64,000 nucleotides of DNA from Deltaproteobacteria bacterium. GTDB lineage: Bacteria; Desulfobacterota; Desulfomonilia; UBA1062. The notes beneath the pieces are model-generated. The model ran no database searches. It saw only the letters and a program-made list of their open reading frames with translations, and was not told the origin of the DNA. Below, in pieces: positions 29,499 through 38,370 of the stretch (its first letter is position 1; every line of letters starts with the position of its first letter). The stretch is from assembly GCA_029547185.1 (NCBI GenBank), contig JAKPPU010000145.1, positions 1-64,000 on the forward strand, in the 5' to 3' direction. Both the position numbers and the translations under genes were made by a program.

Positions 29499-31475
29499 CT
29501 ACTTGCCGATATTCTTTCTCCCGTTGATCAGGTCGTCGACGACCGTGGAATCCGCCATCGTCGAGGTGTCGCCCAGGTCGGTGAAGTCATTGGCTGCAAC
29601 CTTCCTGAGCACCCGGCGCATGATCTTGCCCGATCTGGTCTTGGGAAGACCGTCTGCCCACTGGATCTGGTCCGGGGTTGCGATGGGGCCGATCTCCTTG
29701 CGCACCAGGGCGATAAGCTCTTTCTTGAGGGCATCGGTCTTCTCGACGCCGGTGTTGAGTGTCACGTAGGCGTAGATACCCTGGCCCTTGATATCGTGCG
29801 GGAATCCTACCACCGCCGATTCGGCCACTGCCGGATGCAGGGTGAGCGCAGCCTCGACCTCGGCTGTTCCCATCCTGTGGCCGGAAACGTTGATGACGTC
29901 GTCTACGCGGCCCGTGATCTTGTAGTCGCCGTCAGCGTCGCGCTCGGCACCGTCGCCCGAGAAGTAGTATCCCGGGAACTGGGAGAAATAGTTTTCCTTG
30001 AACAGGTCAGGGTTCTTGTAAATGCCGCGCAGCATGCCGGGCCAGGCTTTCTTGATGCAGAGGGAGCCTTTGCCAGGGCCGACGACCTCTTTGCCTTCAT
30101 CGTCCATGATGGCCGGAACCACTCCGAAGAAGGGGACCATTGCTTTGGCCGGTTTGATGTCGATGGCACCCGGCAGAGGCAGAATCATATGTCCGCCGGT
30201 TTCGGTCTGCCACCAGGTGTCTGCGATCGTGCACCTGCCGCCGCCCACCTTGTTGTAATACCACCACCAGGCCTCGGGATTCAGCGGCTCGCCCACGGAG
30301 CCCAGTACCCTCAACGACGAGAGGTCATGCATCTCCACCCACTTGTCGCCTTCCTTGGCCACTGCCCGGATGGCGGTCGGTGCGGTGTAGAAGTTGTTGA
30401 CATTGTATTTTTCCACCACTGCCCAGAAGCGGTCGTATCCCGGATAGCTGGGAACGCCTTCGAACACGATGCTCGTATGCCCGTTGGTGAGCGGCCCGTA
30501 GGCGACGTAGGAGTGGCCGGTGACCCACCCGAGGTCTGCCGTGCACCAGTAGACGTCTTCATCACGCACGTCGAAGGCGAGCTGCTGGGTCATCGAGGCA
30601 TAGAGGAGGTAGCCTGCAGTCGTATGGAGCGCACCCTTGGGCTTTCCGGTGGAGCCTGATGTATAGAGGATGAACAGAGGATCTTCCGCATCCATTTCCT
30701 CGGGCTTGCAGTACATGGGGGCGTCGGCCATGAGCTTCTCGTACCAGATGTCGCGGCCTTCCTTCATGGAGACTTCGGTTCCGGTGCGCTTGACCACAAT
30801 CTGAGTTTTGACGGAAGGGCACTGATCACAGGCCTTGTCGGCATTGTCCTTCTGCGGGACAGCCTTGTTGCCGCGGTATGTGCCGTCGCAGGTGATGAGC
30901 AGCGAGGATTCGCAGTCATTGATTCTGTCCCTGAGCGCTTCGGCAGAGAAGCCGCCGAATACGATGGCGTGGATGGCGCCTATCCGGGCGCAGGCGAGCA
31001 TGCAGATGACGAGCTCGGGGATCATGGGAAGGTAGATGGTGACCACGTCGCCCTTCTTGATGCCCAGGCTCTTCAAGACATTGGCGAACTTGTTCACCTC
31101 ACGATACATGTCCCAGTACGTGTAGACCTTCCAGTCGTTGGGGTCGTTGCCTTCGAAAATGATGGCCGCCTTGTTCTTCTTGGTCTCCAGGTGGCGGTCA
31201 AGGCAGTTGTAGCTTGCATTGAGCTTTCCGCCTTCGAACCACTTCACGTGGAGGTCATCGCCGAACGACCAGTCGGATACCTTGTTCTTGTCAAAGGGCT
31301 TGAACCAGGTCAGCCTCTGCAGCGCCTGTTTTGCCCAGAAGGCATCGGGGTTCTCGATCGACTCTTTGTACATCTTCTCATACTCTGCCCTGCTCTTGAT
31401 GTACGATTTCTCTCTCACCCTGTCGGGAACAGGAAAAACCTTGTCATAAAAATCTTGTTCGTTAACGTCAGCCAT
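29499..31475 (-). CDS. acsA: Acetyl-CoA synthetase, AMP-forming
   Basis: Acs makes acetyl-CoA from acetate, ATP and CoA. The 658-residue protein has the adenylation signature LYTSGSTGKPKGALHTT, the substrate pocket WTC-like region (CTADLGWVTGHS), DTWWQTETGG, YFSGDGAERDADG and the C-terminal lysine motif PKTRSGKIMRR, whose lysine is the known site of regulatory acetylation. Three consecutive ATGs (31481, 31478, 31475) follow AAGGAG; the third has the best 7-base spacing. It is convergent with the Pat-like gene, a likely modifier of this enzyme. Confidence 0.97.
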   Translation of the reverse strand: MADVNEQDFYDKVFPVPDRVREKSYIKSRAEYEKMYKESIENPDAFWAKQALQRLTWFKPFDKNKVSDWSFGDDLHVKWFEGGKLNASYNCLDRHLETKKNKAAIIFEGNDPNDWKVYTYWDMYREVNKFANVLKSLGIKKGDVVTIYLPMIPELVICMLACARIGAIHAIVFGGFSAEALRDRINDCESSLLITCDGTYRGNKAVPQKDNADKACDQCPSVKTQIVVKRTGTEVSMKEGRDIWYEKLMADAPMYCKPEEMDAEDPLFILYTSGSTGKPKGALHTTAGYLLYASMTQQLAFDVRDEDVYWCTADLGWVTGHSYVAYGPLTNGHTSIVFEGVPSYPGYDRFWAVVEKYNVNNFYTAPTAIRAVAKEGDKWVEMHDLSSLRVLGSVGEPLNPEAWWWYYNKVGGGRCTIADTWWQTETGGHMILPLPGAIDIKPAKAMVPFFGVVPAIMDDEGKEVVGPGKGSLCIKKAWPGMLRGIYKNPDLFKENYFSQFPGYYFSGDGAERDADGDYKITGRVDDVINVSGHRMGTAEVEAALTLHPAVAESAVVGFPHDIKGQGIYAYVTLNTGVEKTDALKKELIALVRKEIGPIATPDQIQWADGLPKTRSGKIMRRVLRKVAANDFTDLGDTSTMADSTVVDDLINGRKNIGK

Positions 31476-31883
31476 CATCATTCTCCTTCCCATTCTTTTA
31501 TAACCAAGCACTCAGCGTCTCAAATAAGCTGAAATGCCCAATTTTCCTGAATACTTACAAAGAAACCGAACGATTTTATCAGCGCCTTCCTTCTTATAAC
31601 TGTATGAAATATAGGATAAATTAATTATGCTGGATACCCGGTAACGTCTGATATTGGTGTGAAGCAATCCCTTACGGCATGTACGAAATCATCTTACAGG
31701 GGATCACAATTTGTCCCAGCCATTCTTGAGAAGGCGAGCAACCGCCGGCCGCTCCTCAGCGGTCCTGGGAGGAAATGCTGCATGCCGAGAAAAGGTATGG
31801 ATATTCTTGGCAGAAATGGTATCGTTCTTCAAAGGATACAATATACTCCTGTATGAAGATGAGAGGAGGGTTCAAGGGAAGCC
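31476..31883. other. Divergent intergenic region, acsA and homocysteine methyltransferase
   Basis: About 408 bases between the divergent acsA and a homocysteine-methyltransferase gene. The half near acsA is AT-rich (around 31590-31640, including TTATAA-like words) and probably contains its promoter. The other half is GC-richer with short palindromic runs (about 31735-31800). I searched by eye for SAM, SAH and cobalamin riboswitch cores and did not find one. No supportable gene. Confidence 0.4.
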
Positions 31884-32759
31884 ATGCATGCATTCATCGC
31901 TAATCTGATCAGGAGGGGCCCGGTCCTCACGGACGGGTCATGGGGCACCCAGATCATCAAACGGGGCTTGAAGCCGAGCGAATCACCCGACTCGTGGAAC
32001 CTCACCCATGCGAACGTGTTGGGAGAAGTTGCGGCAGAGTACGTGAAGGCCGGAAGCCGGGTCATCCTCACGAACACGTTCGGCGCCAACCGGTTCGTGC
32101 TCGAAAAGTTCGGCCTGGCGGACAAGGCGGGCGTGATCAACCGCAAAGGCGTCGAGATCTCGAAGTGGGCTGCAGGCGAGAAGGCATACGTCTTTGCGTC
32201 GATGGGCCCGAGCGGCAAGCTGCTGGCCGCGAAGCAGGTCACGGAAGACGACCTTCAAAAAGCCTTCGAAGAGCAGGCTTCCGCCATGCTGGACGGCAGG
32301 CCGGACGCCATCGTTGTCGAGACCATGATGGACCTCAATGAAGCAGCCATTGCCTCAAAGGCAGCCAAGGGGACAGGACTGCCGGTGATCACCTGCCTGG
32401 TCTTCGATAGCGGCAAGGAAAAAGACCGCACCATGATGGGCAATACCCCGGAGCAGGCGGTCGAGGTCCTCTCGAAGATCGGGGTGGACGCCATCGGCGC
32501 CAACTGCGGCCAGGGCATCGAGGGGTTCATCCCCATCTGCCGGCGCATGCGTGCGGCAACTGACCTGCCGATCTGGATGAAGCCCAATGCCGGCCTCCCG
32601 GAAAGGATCGACGGCCGGATCGTGTACAAGACCACCGCGCAGGAGTTCGCGGGCTTTGTTCCCGAGCTCATCAAGGCGGGTGCGAACTTCATCGGCGGCT
32701 GCTGCGGGACCGACCAGTCCTTCATCCGCGAGATAGGCAGGGCGCTCCGGAAAGGGTGA
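31884..32759 (+). CDS. Homocysteine S-methyltransferase family protein
   Basis: A 291-residue TIM-barrel of the Pfam S-methyl_trans family (BHMT and MetH N-terminal domain). It opens with VLTDGSWGTQ, has ILTNTFGANR, and keeps the zinc-binding cysteines in GANCGQG and GGCCGTD. It would transfer a methyl group to homocysteine or a related thiol; the donor cannot be told from sequence. As a stand-alone barrel it could act with a corrinoid protein (a corrinoid methyltransferase component) or as a betaine- or SMM-type enzyme. It stands alone, with no obvious operon partner. Confidence 0.82.
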   Translation: MHAFIANLIRRGPVLTDGSWGTQIIKRGLKPSESPDSWNLTHANVLGEVAAEYVKAGSRVILTNTFGANRFVLEKFGLADKAGVINRKGVEISKWAAGEKAYVFASMGPSGKLLAAKQVTEDDLQKAFEEQASAMLDGRPDAIVVETMMDLNEAAIASKAAKGTGLPVITCLVFDSGKEKDRTMMGNTPEQAVEVLSKIGVDAIGANCGQGIEGFIPICRRMRAATDLPIWMKPNAGLPERIDGRIVYKTTAQEFAGFVPELIKAGANFIGGCCGTDQSFIREIGRALRKG

Positions 32760-32830
32760 GATAATCTTCTCTGTCATCCCCGCGGAAATGGCTGACATGC
32801 CAATATCATGCACTATGCTACCAATCCTTG

Positions 32831-33304
32831 CTACTGATCCTCGTTCCGGAAAGAATTTCCCGTTTTCATGGTCTGGAGCGCCTGATAGAAACGGACGATG
32901 CACGCATAGAGTTTGTCGGCATAGGCGGTCTGAGATTCAAGGACTCTCGTCACCATGATGAGGGCTTCTGAGATCTTCCGCTGGGGCATGGTGCTCATGA
33001 TGGGAGGTATGCTCTCATCACTTATGTTGACATCTTCTTTGTGGTAGGAATTCGGAATACATTCCAAACATAACATCTCACCCTCGCCGGCTTTCAGCCA
33101 TGTTTCACTTATGCCGAAGGTAAGAGATATCAACTTCAGTAATCGACTGGAAGGAATTTTTTTATCTGCCTCATATTCGCTGATCGAACTTTTTGAGGTA
33201 TAGATTCCGGCAGCAAAAGCTCCCTGCGACAGCCCTAAAAGTCTTCTTATGGCCCGAATTCGGCCTCCAAGGGTGTTCTCTGAGCGATCATTAATTCTTG
33301 ACAT
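32831..33304 (-). CDS. XRE-family HTH transcriptional regulator
   Basis: A 157-residue protein with an N-terminal Cro/C1-type helix-turn-helix (residues about 14-70): IRAIRRLLGLSQGAFAAGI, then SKSSISEYEADKKIPSS, the recognition helix. The second half (75-157) has no recognised domain, with a predicted helical tail. It is convergent with the homocysteine-methyltransferase gene. Its own upstream sequence is AT-rich and could be autoregulated (inference). It marks the start of a less conserved, accessory-looking stretch. Confidence 0.8.
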   Translation of the reverse strand: MSRINDRSENTLGGRIRAIRRLLGLSQGAFAAGIYTSKSSISEYEADKKIPSSRLLKLISLTFGISETWLKAGEGEMLCLECIPNSYHKEDVNISDESIPPIMSTMPQRKISEALIMVTRVLESQTAYADKLYACIVRFYQALQTMKTGNSFRNEDQ

Positions 33305-33624
33305 CGGTCACCAAATTAGTTTATAATATGTTTTATATATTGAAGGTTGTTGTGACTGCAGTATGCTGTGATGAGGGCTAGGAACTTTATGTAATGCATA
33401 TTCTCCAAGCGTTCAAAGGTGCATCCCAATCGAGCTGCTCTTGAGAAGGGGATACCGCAGGGCTTTTAACCCGAATTTGGCTGGGAGGACATATTTACTG
33501 TATGCATTATATATCTCAGCCTTTTCCATTAAGCGCTACGGGGCAACCTTCCTATGAGGAGAAAGGCATGCCGGTGTCCACTCATCCGCTTCTCTTTTCC
33601 TCTTGATGGCCCCCCTTTCTGCTT

Positions 33625-33652
33625 GGGCGGCAGTGGCCTGACACTGCCGCCC
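33625..33652. repeat. Perfect 11-base GC-rich hairpin
   Basis: GGGCGGCAGTG (33625-33635) pairs perfectly with CACTGCCGCCC (33642-33652) around a 6-base loop, GCCTGA. The stem can be extended by one T-A pair. No T-run follows on either strand, so it is not a standard terminator. It may be a small structured RNA or a protein site. Confidence 0.6.
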
Positions 33653-33852
33653 AGTCTCATAATATAACGATACATGAGAGGCTAAGCAACGAAAAAAAGT
33701 ATTCTTTTGAATCACATGTAGTCGGTAAATCTTCTCTCCATGCCCTGTTTCCCGGCGCATGTACGATCAGAATGCGGTATAGCGAGGAATTGTCCAGGTT
33801 GAGGACGTAAGGGAAGCTTTGCCGAGAGCGAACTTCTCAATCAATAGAAGTT

Positions 33853-33921
33853 ACGGATGTTTTGGCAGCTACTCTCAGGGAGGAGAAACGGATGTTTTGG
33901 CAGCTACTCAAGGAGGAGAGT
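33853..33921 (+). repeat. 35-base tandem duplication containing a Shine-Dalgarno
   Basis: The 22-base word at 33853-33874 recurs exactly at 33888-33909, offset by 35 bases. Each copy is followed by GGAGGAG (first copy within TCAGGGAGGAGAA, second AAGGAGGAGAG). The second GGAGGAG is the ribosome-binding site of the receiver gene at 33922. The first copy precedes an in-frame ATG at 33892. Confidence 0.75.
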
Positions 33922-34314
33922 ATGAATGAGTCGCACAAAAAAGGAAAAGGCATACTTCTTGTGGATGACGATGATCTATGTCTGATGACCACCCAACGCA
34001 TCCTCGTCGGTCTGGGATACAGGGTTACCCAGGCCTGTGATTCTCTTGAGGCCCTGAAGGTATTTCGCAATCAGCCGGAGAAATTCGATTTAATCATCAC
34101 AGACCTGCAAATGCCGGAAACGAATGGTCACAGGCTGGCTGTTCTCGTGCACGAGATTAACAAAGATATCCCTGTTATTATCTGCTCAGGCTCGGAAAGA
34201 GATCTTTGTTTGCTTAAGGAGCAGGGGCTGGAAAATAGCAGGTTCCTACTCAAGCCGTTCTCAAAAGACCAACTGGTAGAGGCCATGACTGTTCTTGGGG
34301 CCGGACCAGATTAA
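33922..34314 (+). CDS. Single-domain response regulator (CheY-like receiver)
   Basis: A 130-residue stand-alone receiver: acidic pocket LLVDDDD, phospho-acceptor Asp in LIITDLQMPETNG, conserved Ser/Thr in IICSGSE and switch lysine in LLKPF. No output domain, so it would act by protein contact, like CheY or Spo0F, or feed a phosphorelay. No kinase is adjacent; the PAS/GAF kinase at 39-41 kb has no regulator of its own and is a possible but unproven partner. The ATG at 33922 follows AAGGAGGAGAG; an ATG at 33892 in the same frame would add 10 residues from the duplicated leader. Confidence 0.85.
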   Translation: MNESHKKGKGILLVDDDDLCLMTTQRILVGLGYRVTQACDSLEALKVFRNQPEKFDLIITDLQMPETNGHRLAVLVHEINKDIPVIICSGSERDLCLLKEQGLENSRFLLKPFSKDQLVEAMTVLGAGPD

Positions 34315-34537
34315 GTCGAGGAATACCATCCCCACTCTTCGACCGCCTCGGCCATGGCTGCGATGTTCTCCGGCTTCGCGTTTAAGGGGATAGAGCAGTC
34401 AGAGCTCAGGATGAAGCTTTCTCCTGCACCTACCCTTCTGATGAGGTTCTTCGAGTATTCGAGAACCGCATCCTTCGACCCCTCGGCGATCAGTGTGCTA
34501 AGCACGTCGCCCATGATCGCCATGTGGCCGCCCAGGA
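34311..34537 (-). pseudogene. C-terminal remnant of a URO-D/MtaA-like methyltransferase
   Basis: About 74 residues on the minus strand read ILGGHMAIMGDV, then a Leu-rich segment, then AGESFILSSDCSIPLNAKPE and ENIAAMAEAVEEWGW. This resembles the last strand-helix part of uroporphyrinogen decarboxylase-like methyltransferases (MtaA/CmuA/URO-D), which run over 320 residues. An in-frame TGA stands a few codons upstream and no continuation was found, so this is a decayed fragment rather than a gene. It overlaps the receiver gene's stop by four bases at a shared TTAA. Confidence 0.6.
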
Positions 34538-35536
34538 TAATTCATTGTGATTGCATGAAAATTATACATTCAAGAGGGGATATTCAGGCTTAGAATGCCA
34601 TTTTTGACAGCAGAAAGGGCATTCTAACATTTCGATTTTCTCCGAAGCTCTTTTTTGCCCTCAATCGACGGATGAGCCATCGCACGTTATCCGTCGGCCG
34701 CTTGTAGTATGCAGATCTACGATAGTATCGGTCGGTGAGCCTGTCTCTCTTTTCGAGGAGAGATCACGTGGAAGCCTGAAAATGTAGCTGAAGATAAGAA
34801 GCAGGGAGACGTCCCGATGGCAGATGCTCACGGAGAACCGGGTGCACATTTAAAGATATCAGGATATCACGAGCCTGCATGAAGGTTCGTTTTCTGCACA
34901 GTCTGCACTGTACTTCCCTAGTGATACCCGAGGCGGTCTCCATATGCGACGGGGCCGGACCGGGGTGAGAGAAGGCAACTGCAAACGACGCTCCGTTCAT
35001 GGAGCCGCGTTCGAGCCCGTGGTGAACACGGGGGAGTCATCACCCATGCAGGATGCTGTTTCGACCGTTCAGGCCGCATCATCATCGTGGGGAGAACCGG
35101 AGCCCTGCTGATCGGAGACATGAGCACGGGTGTCCGGGCCAGATCGGACGTCATCGGCTCCGGCTCCCTGGCGCTCCAGTCGACGATGTCCGTGGATGGG
35201 GACAACTCTCTGCGCAAATCCCTAAAAGAATACAGGTTGCCTGGCGGGCCGGAATGCATGTATACCTTAAGTCAAGGGGATGAAGGCAGAAATCATGACG
35301 GTAATATCTTATCTCGTTTGATGAATGGTATAAGTGAAGAGATTGCTTATATATTTTAGGGTATGATAACTTTTTGCTAAACCATTTAATGAAATTTTGT
35401 TAATTATACGATTTAGTAGTGGTGGCTTGTTATGAGACAATAGATGGGAATACGCATGTGTATTGCCAATATTGCGTTGTTATAAGGATCAAGGCCAGCA
35501 AGGCCACACGATTGGATGCTGGGAGGGGCATGAAGG
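34538..35536. other. About 1 kb without a recognisable gene
   Basis: The left part (34538-34900) is AT-rich. A GC-richer stretch at about 34930-35240 is open in more than one frame for 90-110 codons, on both strands. One plus-strand frame reads through SGRIIIVGRTGALLIGDM at about 35066-35120, but nothing matches a family I know. It may be a decayed gene. The right part (35340-35480) is AT-rich, probably with the promoter of the next gene. No tRNA or riboswitch core was seen. Confidence 0.4.
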
Positions 35537-36697
35537 ATGAGATCGATAAACAAGGTCAATAAAGATCAGCCGAAGAAAAAGAGGACAGCGCCTGCAGTCA
35601 AGAAGCAATCTCAAAAAAGGGATGCTTCCCAAGCCGGGAAGAAGAAACCCGAGAAAAAAGATATTGCTCGAGGACCGCAAAAGCAGCCCAGGAAGAAAGC
35701 CGTCCCTGCAGCCAAAGAGAAGATGACGAAAAAACCGACCCTTCTCGTGGCAGAGAAAAAGCAGTCCAAGAACAAGCCGGTTGGAGCCGGAAAGAAAGAG
35801 ACGAAGAAAAAGGCGGCTCCTGCTGCCAAAGGGAAGCTGCCGAAGAAGCCGGGGATTCATGCTGCGGTGAAGAAGCAGCTCAAGAAGGGTGAGTCTGCCG
35901 AAGCCGGGAAAAAGCAGATCAAGAAAAAAGCTGCCCCTGCAGCCAAAGAGAAGCTGTCTAAAAAGCCGAGCCTTCTTGCCGCAGCAAAAAAGCAGCTCAA
36001 GAAGGATGAGCTTGCCGGAGCTGGAAAGAAGCAGACCGCGAAAAAGGCGGCTCCCGCGGCCAAAGAGAAGATATCCAAGAAACGAAGCCTTGATGCTGAA
36101 GTGAAAAGGCAGCCCAAGAAGGATGATCCGGCCAGAGCGGGAGAGAGGCAGACCACGAAAAAAGTGGCTCCTGCCGCCAAGGAAAAGCTGCCGAAGAAGC
36201 CTGAGCAACCTGCTGCAGTGAAAAAGCAGCCCAAAAAGGATGAGCTCTCCGGAGCAGGAGAAAAGCAGCGTCAGAAAGAAGCCCCGATAATCAAGGAGAA
36301 GCCGTCCAGGGAAAAAGACGGCCCTGTTGCAGTGGAGCCGCAGCCCGAGCCAAAGACAGTTGCCGTTTATGTAGTGAGTCAGCCGCAGAAGAAGTTTTCT
36401 CTCGAGGATCTCGGGAAACGATACAAATGCTATAAATGCGGCATCAAGTTTTATGACCTCGGCAGGCCGCAGCCCCTCTGCCCATCATGCGGAGCCGATC
36501 AGCAGGATGAAGTGGTCAAGGTCTCCCGTAAGCGTAAAGGGAGGCGCCGTTCGGCTTTGGCAGCAGCAACTGAGCCGCTCACCATTCCCCAGGAAGAGAG
36601 TGAAGACCTGACCGAGGTCGTTGAAGACCTTGATGCTGAATATACGTTGGATATGGATGACATCGTCTTGGAAGACCAGGAAGATACAGCATTTTAA
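35537..36697 (+). CDS. Histone H1-like Lys/Ala repeat protein with C-terminal FYDLN-type zinc ribbon
   Basis: A 386-residue protein in three parts. Residues 1-64 are basic; residues 65-257 are five 38-39-residue repeats rich in Lys, Ala and Pro (typical element KKAAPAAKEKLSKKP), like the tails of bacterial H1-like and AlgP proteins that bind DNA. Residues about 287-320 form a zinc ribbon with C298-x2-C301 ... C315-x2-C318 and the word KFYDLG, as in the FYDLN (TIGR02300) family; the last 35 residues are very acidic. FYDLN proteins normally lack the repeats. A nucleoid- or RNA-binding role is inferred. Short GAAGG upstream of the ATG. Confidence 0.75.
   Translation: MRSINKVNKDQPKKKRTAPAVKKQSQKRDASQAGKKKPEKKDIARGPQKQPRKKAVPAAKEKMTKKPTLLVAEKKQSKNKPVGAGKKETKKKAAPAAKGKLPKKPGIHAAVKKQLKKGESAEAGKKQIKKKAAPAAKEKLSKKPSLLAAAKKQLKKDELAGAGKKQTAKKAAPAAKEKISKKRSLDAEVKRQPKKDDPARAGERQTTKKVAPAAKEKLPKKPEQPAAVKKQPKKDELSGAGEKQRQKEAPIIKEKPSREKDGPVAVEPQPEPKTVAVYVVSQPQKKFSLEDLGKRYKCYKCGIKFYDLGRPQPLCPSCGADQQDEVVKVSRKRKGRRRSALAAATEPLTIPQEESEDLTEVVEDLDAEYTLDMDDIVLEDQEDTAF
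35729..36307 (+). repeat. Five tandem ~117-base coding repeats
   Basis: The DNA for residues 65-257 of the H1-like protein consists of five in-frame copies of 114 or 117 bases, encoding 38, 39, 39, 39 and 38 residues. Each carries the KKxxPAAKxKL..KKP core. A partial, more diverged copy lies just upstream (about 35660-35728). The copies differ at many sites, so expansion is not very recent. Confidence 0.8.
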
Positions 36698-36897
36698 ATG
36701 GGGTCGGGCCAAGATGGGGAAAAGGGCTTGTTCATAAATTAATTGCTGTTGTTTCAACGACCTGTTTTGGCCTGTCCTCTGGTGCCATTGAGATTTCCGG
36801 ATGAGATGAGCATTTTAATTCTGATCGGGATGGCCAGTGACAGACACCGACGTTTGCCTCCGTGTTGCCGGCCGAAGAATGAGATCAAGGAACGAGA

Positions 36898-37863
36898 ATG
36901 CTCAGATGTGCAAGGTTTCTCTTCCTCCCTCTCGCCGCATTCCTTGCCGGTATGTTCCTCACGACGCTTTTGTATGCCCAGCCTGAGCTGACCTATCTGT
37001 ACGGAAAGCTGAAGAGCCCTGATGCACATGATCGCGCATCTATCAATCAACTCGAATATCTCCAGGAATTGCCCCGGCCTTTTGCCTTCAGTCTCTCCTA
37101 CCTGAATGAAGGACACCTCGATGATCCTGAAATGCATCACAGGGACGGCTTTGCGTTCCAGATATGGGCACGCAAGCCCGTATTTGTACCGTGGTTTTCC
37201 CTTGCAGCCGGGGTTGGCCCGTACTACTGGTATGATACACAGCGTGACTCGGCAGGATCGGATGATTATGTGCGCGGCTTCGGGATAATGAGCTCGGCTG
37301 CCGCAAAGATCCGGCTCCCGTATGGCGGGCTGTTCCTGCAGGGGCGATTCAACTGGGTGGAAGCCTTCAACAATATTGACACGACATCCTTCCTCGTGGG
37401 GGTCGGTACGGATTTTTCTTCAGCTGAAGTTCTCGATAAAGTCCTGCCGGAAGTTTCGGAAGATCAGAAAAATGAGTTTTTGATTCACTTGGAAAGCTTC
37501 ACGGAGAGCAGTGTCAAGGGCATAGAATACAGGAGAAACCTCGGCATACTCGGAGGTCACGTAGAAGCCGGTGCAACATACTTCTTCACGGGAAGAACGG
37601 TCCTGGAAGAATACCGATCATATGGAGCAGCTGCTCAGCTCTGGGCTGTCAATGTCTACAGGGAGCGTCTGAAATTCGGGTTCGGTATCGGCCTGTTTCT
37701 CGATATGACCGATTCGCCCTACGATGCCTCAGGAATAGCATCCTATCTGATTGCACTGCGCATCAGCAACCACTGGAACCTTCGGTATACCCACAGCCGG
37801 ATAATTCCAAACCATGATTTAGATGAAGACATAAGGACCATCGCTGTGGGCTACTTATTCTGA
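36898..37863 (+). CDS. Putative outer-membrane beta-barrel protein
   Basis: A 321-residue protein with a signal peptide (residues about 1-27, cleavage after LLYA). The body has alternating strands rich in Gly and aromatics, such as AAGVGPYYWYD and GLFLQGRFNWVEAF, and ends AVGYLF with the C-terminal Phe that the Bam machinery recognises. I do not recognise a named family; lipid-A-modifying barrels and porin-like proteins are alternatives. It stands alone after the H1-like gene. Confidence 0.65.
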   Translation: MLRCARFLFLPLAAFLAGMFLTTLLYAQPELTYLYGKLKSPDAHDRASINQLEYLQELPRPFAFSLSYLNEGHLDDPEMHHRDGFAFQIWARKPVFVPWFSLAAGVGPYYWYDTQRDSAGSDDYVRGFGIMSSAAAKIRLPYGGLFLQGRFNWVEAFNNIDTTSFLVGVGTDFSSAEVLDKVLPEVSEDQKNEFLIHLESFTESSVKGIEYRRNLGILGGHVEAGATYFFTGRTVLEEYRSYGAAAQLWAVNVYRERLKFGFGIGLFLDMTDSPYDASGIASYLIALRISNHWNLRYTHSRIIPNHDLDEDIRTIAVGYLF

Positions 37864-38370
37864 TTATCTCCGTATACCGGACTTTTCAAGGTATGATGGA
37901 CAATGAACGGGATACACACCGGCCATGCCGCTTGAATACGAGCTGTCGATCATCTGCAGGTGTTAATCTGTTGCAGCTGGCGAGCCTTTTCTCCAGGGCT
38001 GCCTTAACGATGTGCGATTGTCCTTCCTGTGGGCTGAGGGCCTCTTGCAGTGACACACAGCCTGACGATTGCAAAGAGCCGCGAAGATCTCTACCAGAAA
38101 CGGCTTGAATCCTTGATGACCTCTGTACACCTGTTTGAGAAATGAGCGGAAAGACACATTATAGAACAATGACCATTTCGAAATGGCGCTCATGAATACG
38201 CTGAGCATGTGAGCTTCCTGCGGCCACTTTCAATATCCGGATATCAAATCCAATTCAAGGGCAAGGACTGAAGAAAAGCCCTTGTCCCGCCTCATTCCGG
38301 GGGGCCGAGTCCTCTGGCCGCCTAAGTGACCGGCGGTCCAGTAAGAAAAAAGGAAAAAGGAGGAACAAGT
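37864..38370. other. Intergenic region before the DUF2795 gene
   Basis: About 507 bases without a supportable gene. The right half (38250-38350) is capable of folding: CAAGGGC (38256-38262) pairs with GCCCTTG (38278-38284), and GC-rich GGCC/GGCCGCC words follow. I could not match this to a known riboswitch. It may be a structured leader of the DUF2795 gene. Short open frames here look random. Confidence 0.4.

Larger units (their letters stand above)
33305..33921. other. Intergenic region upstream of the orphan receiver gene
   Basis: About 617 bases with no supportable gene. It contains a strong GC hairpin (33625-33652) and a 35-base tandem duplication at its right end (33853-33921); both are listed separately. 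Short open frames here lack family features. The base composition is lower in GC than the neighbouring conserved genes. Confidence 0.4.

Noticed and set aside
31640..31883. Possible SAM or SAH riboswitch before the homocysteine methyltransferase
   Set aside because: Some GC-rich palindromic words are present but the conserved cores of these riboswitches were not found by eye.
34980..35050. Apparent tRNA T-loop (GTTCGAGCC)
   Set aside because: No acceptor, D or anticodon arms can be built around it.
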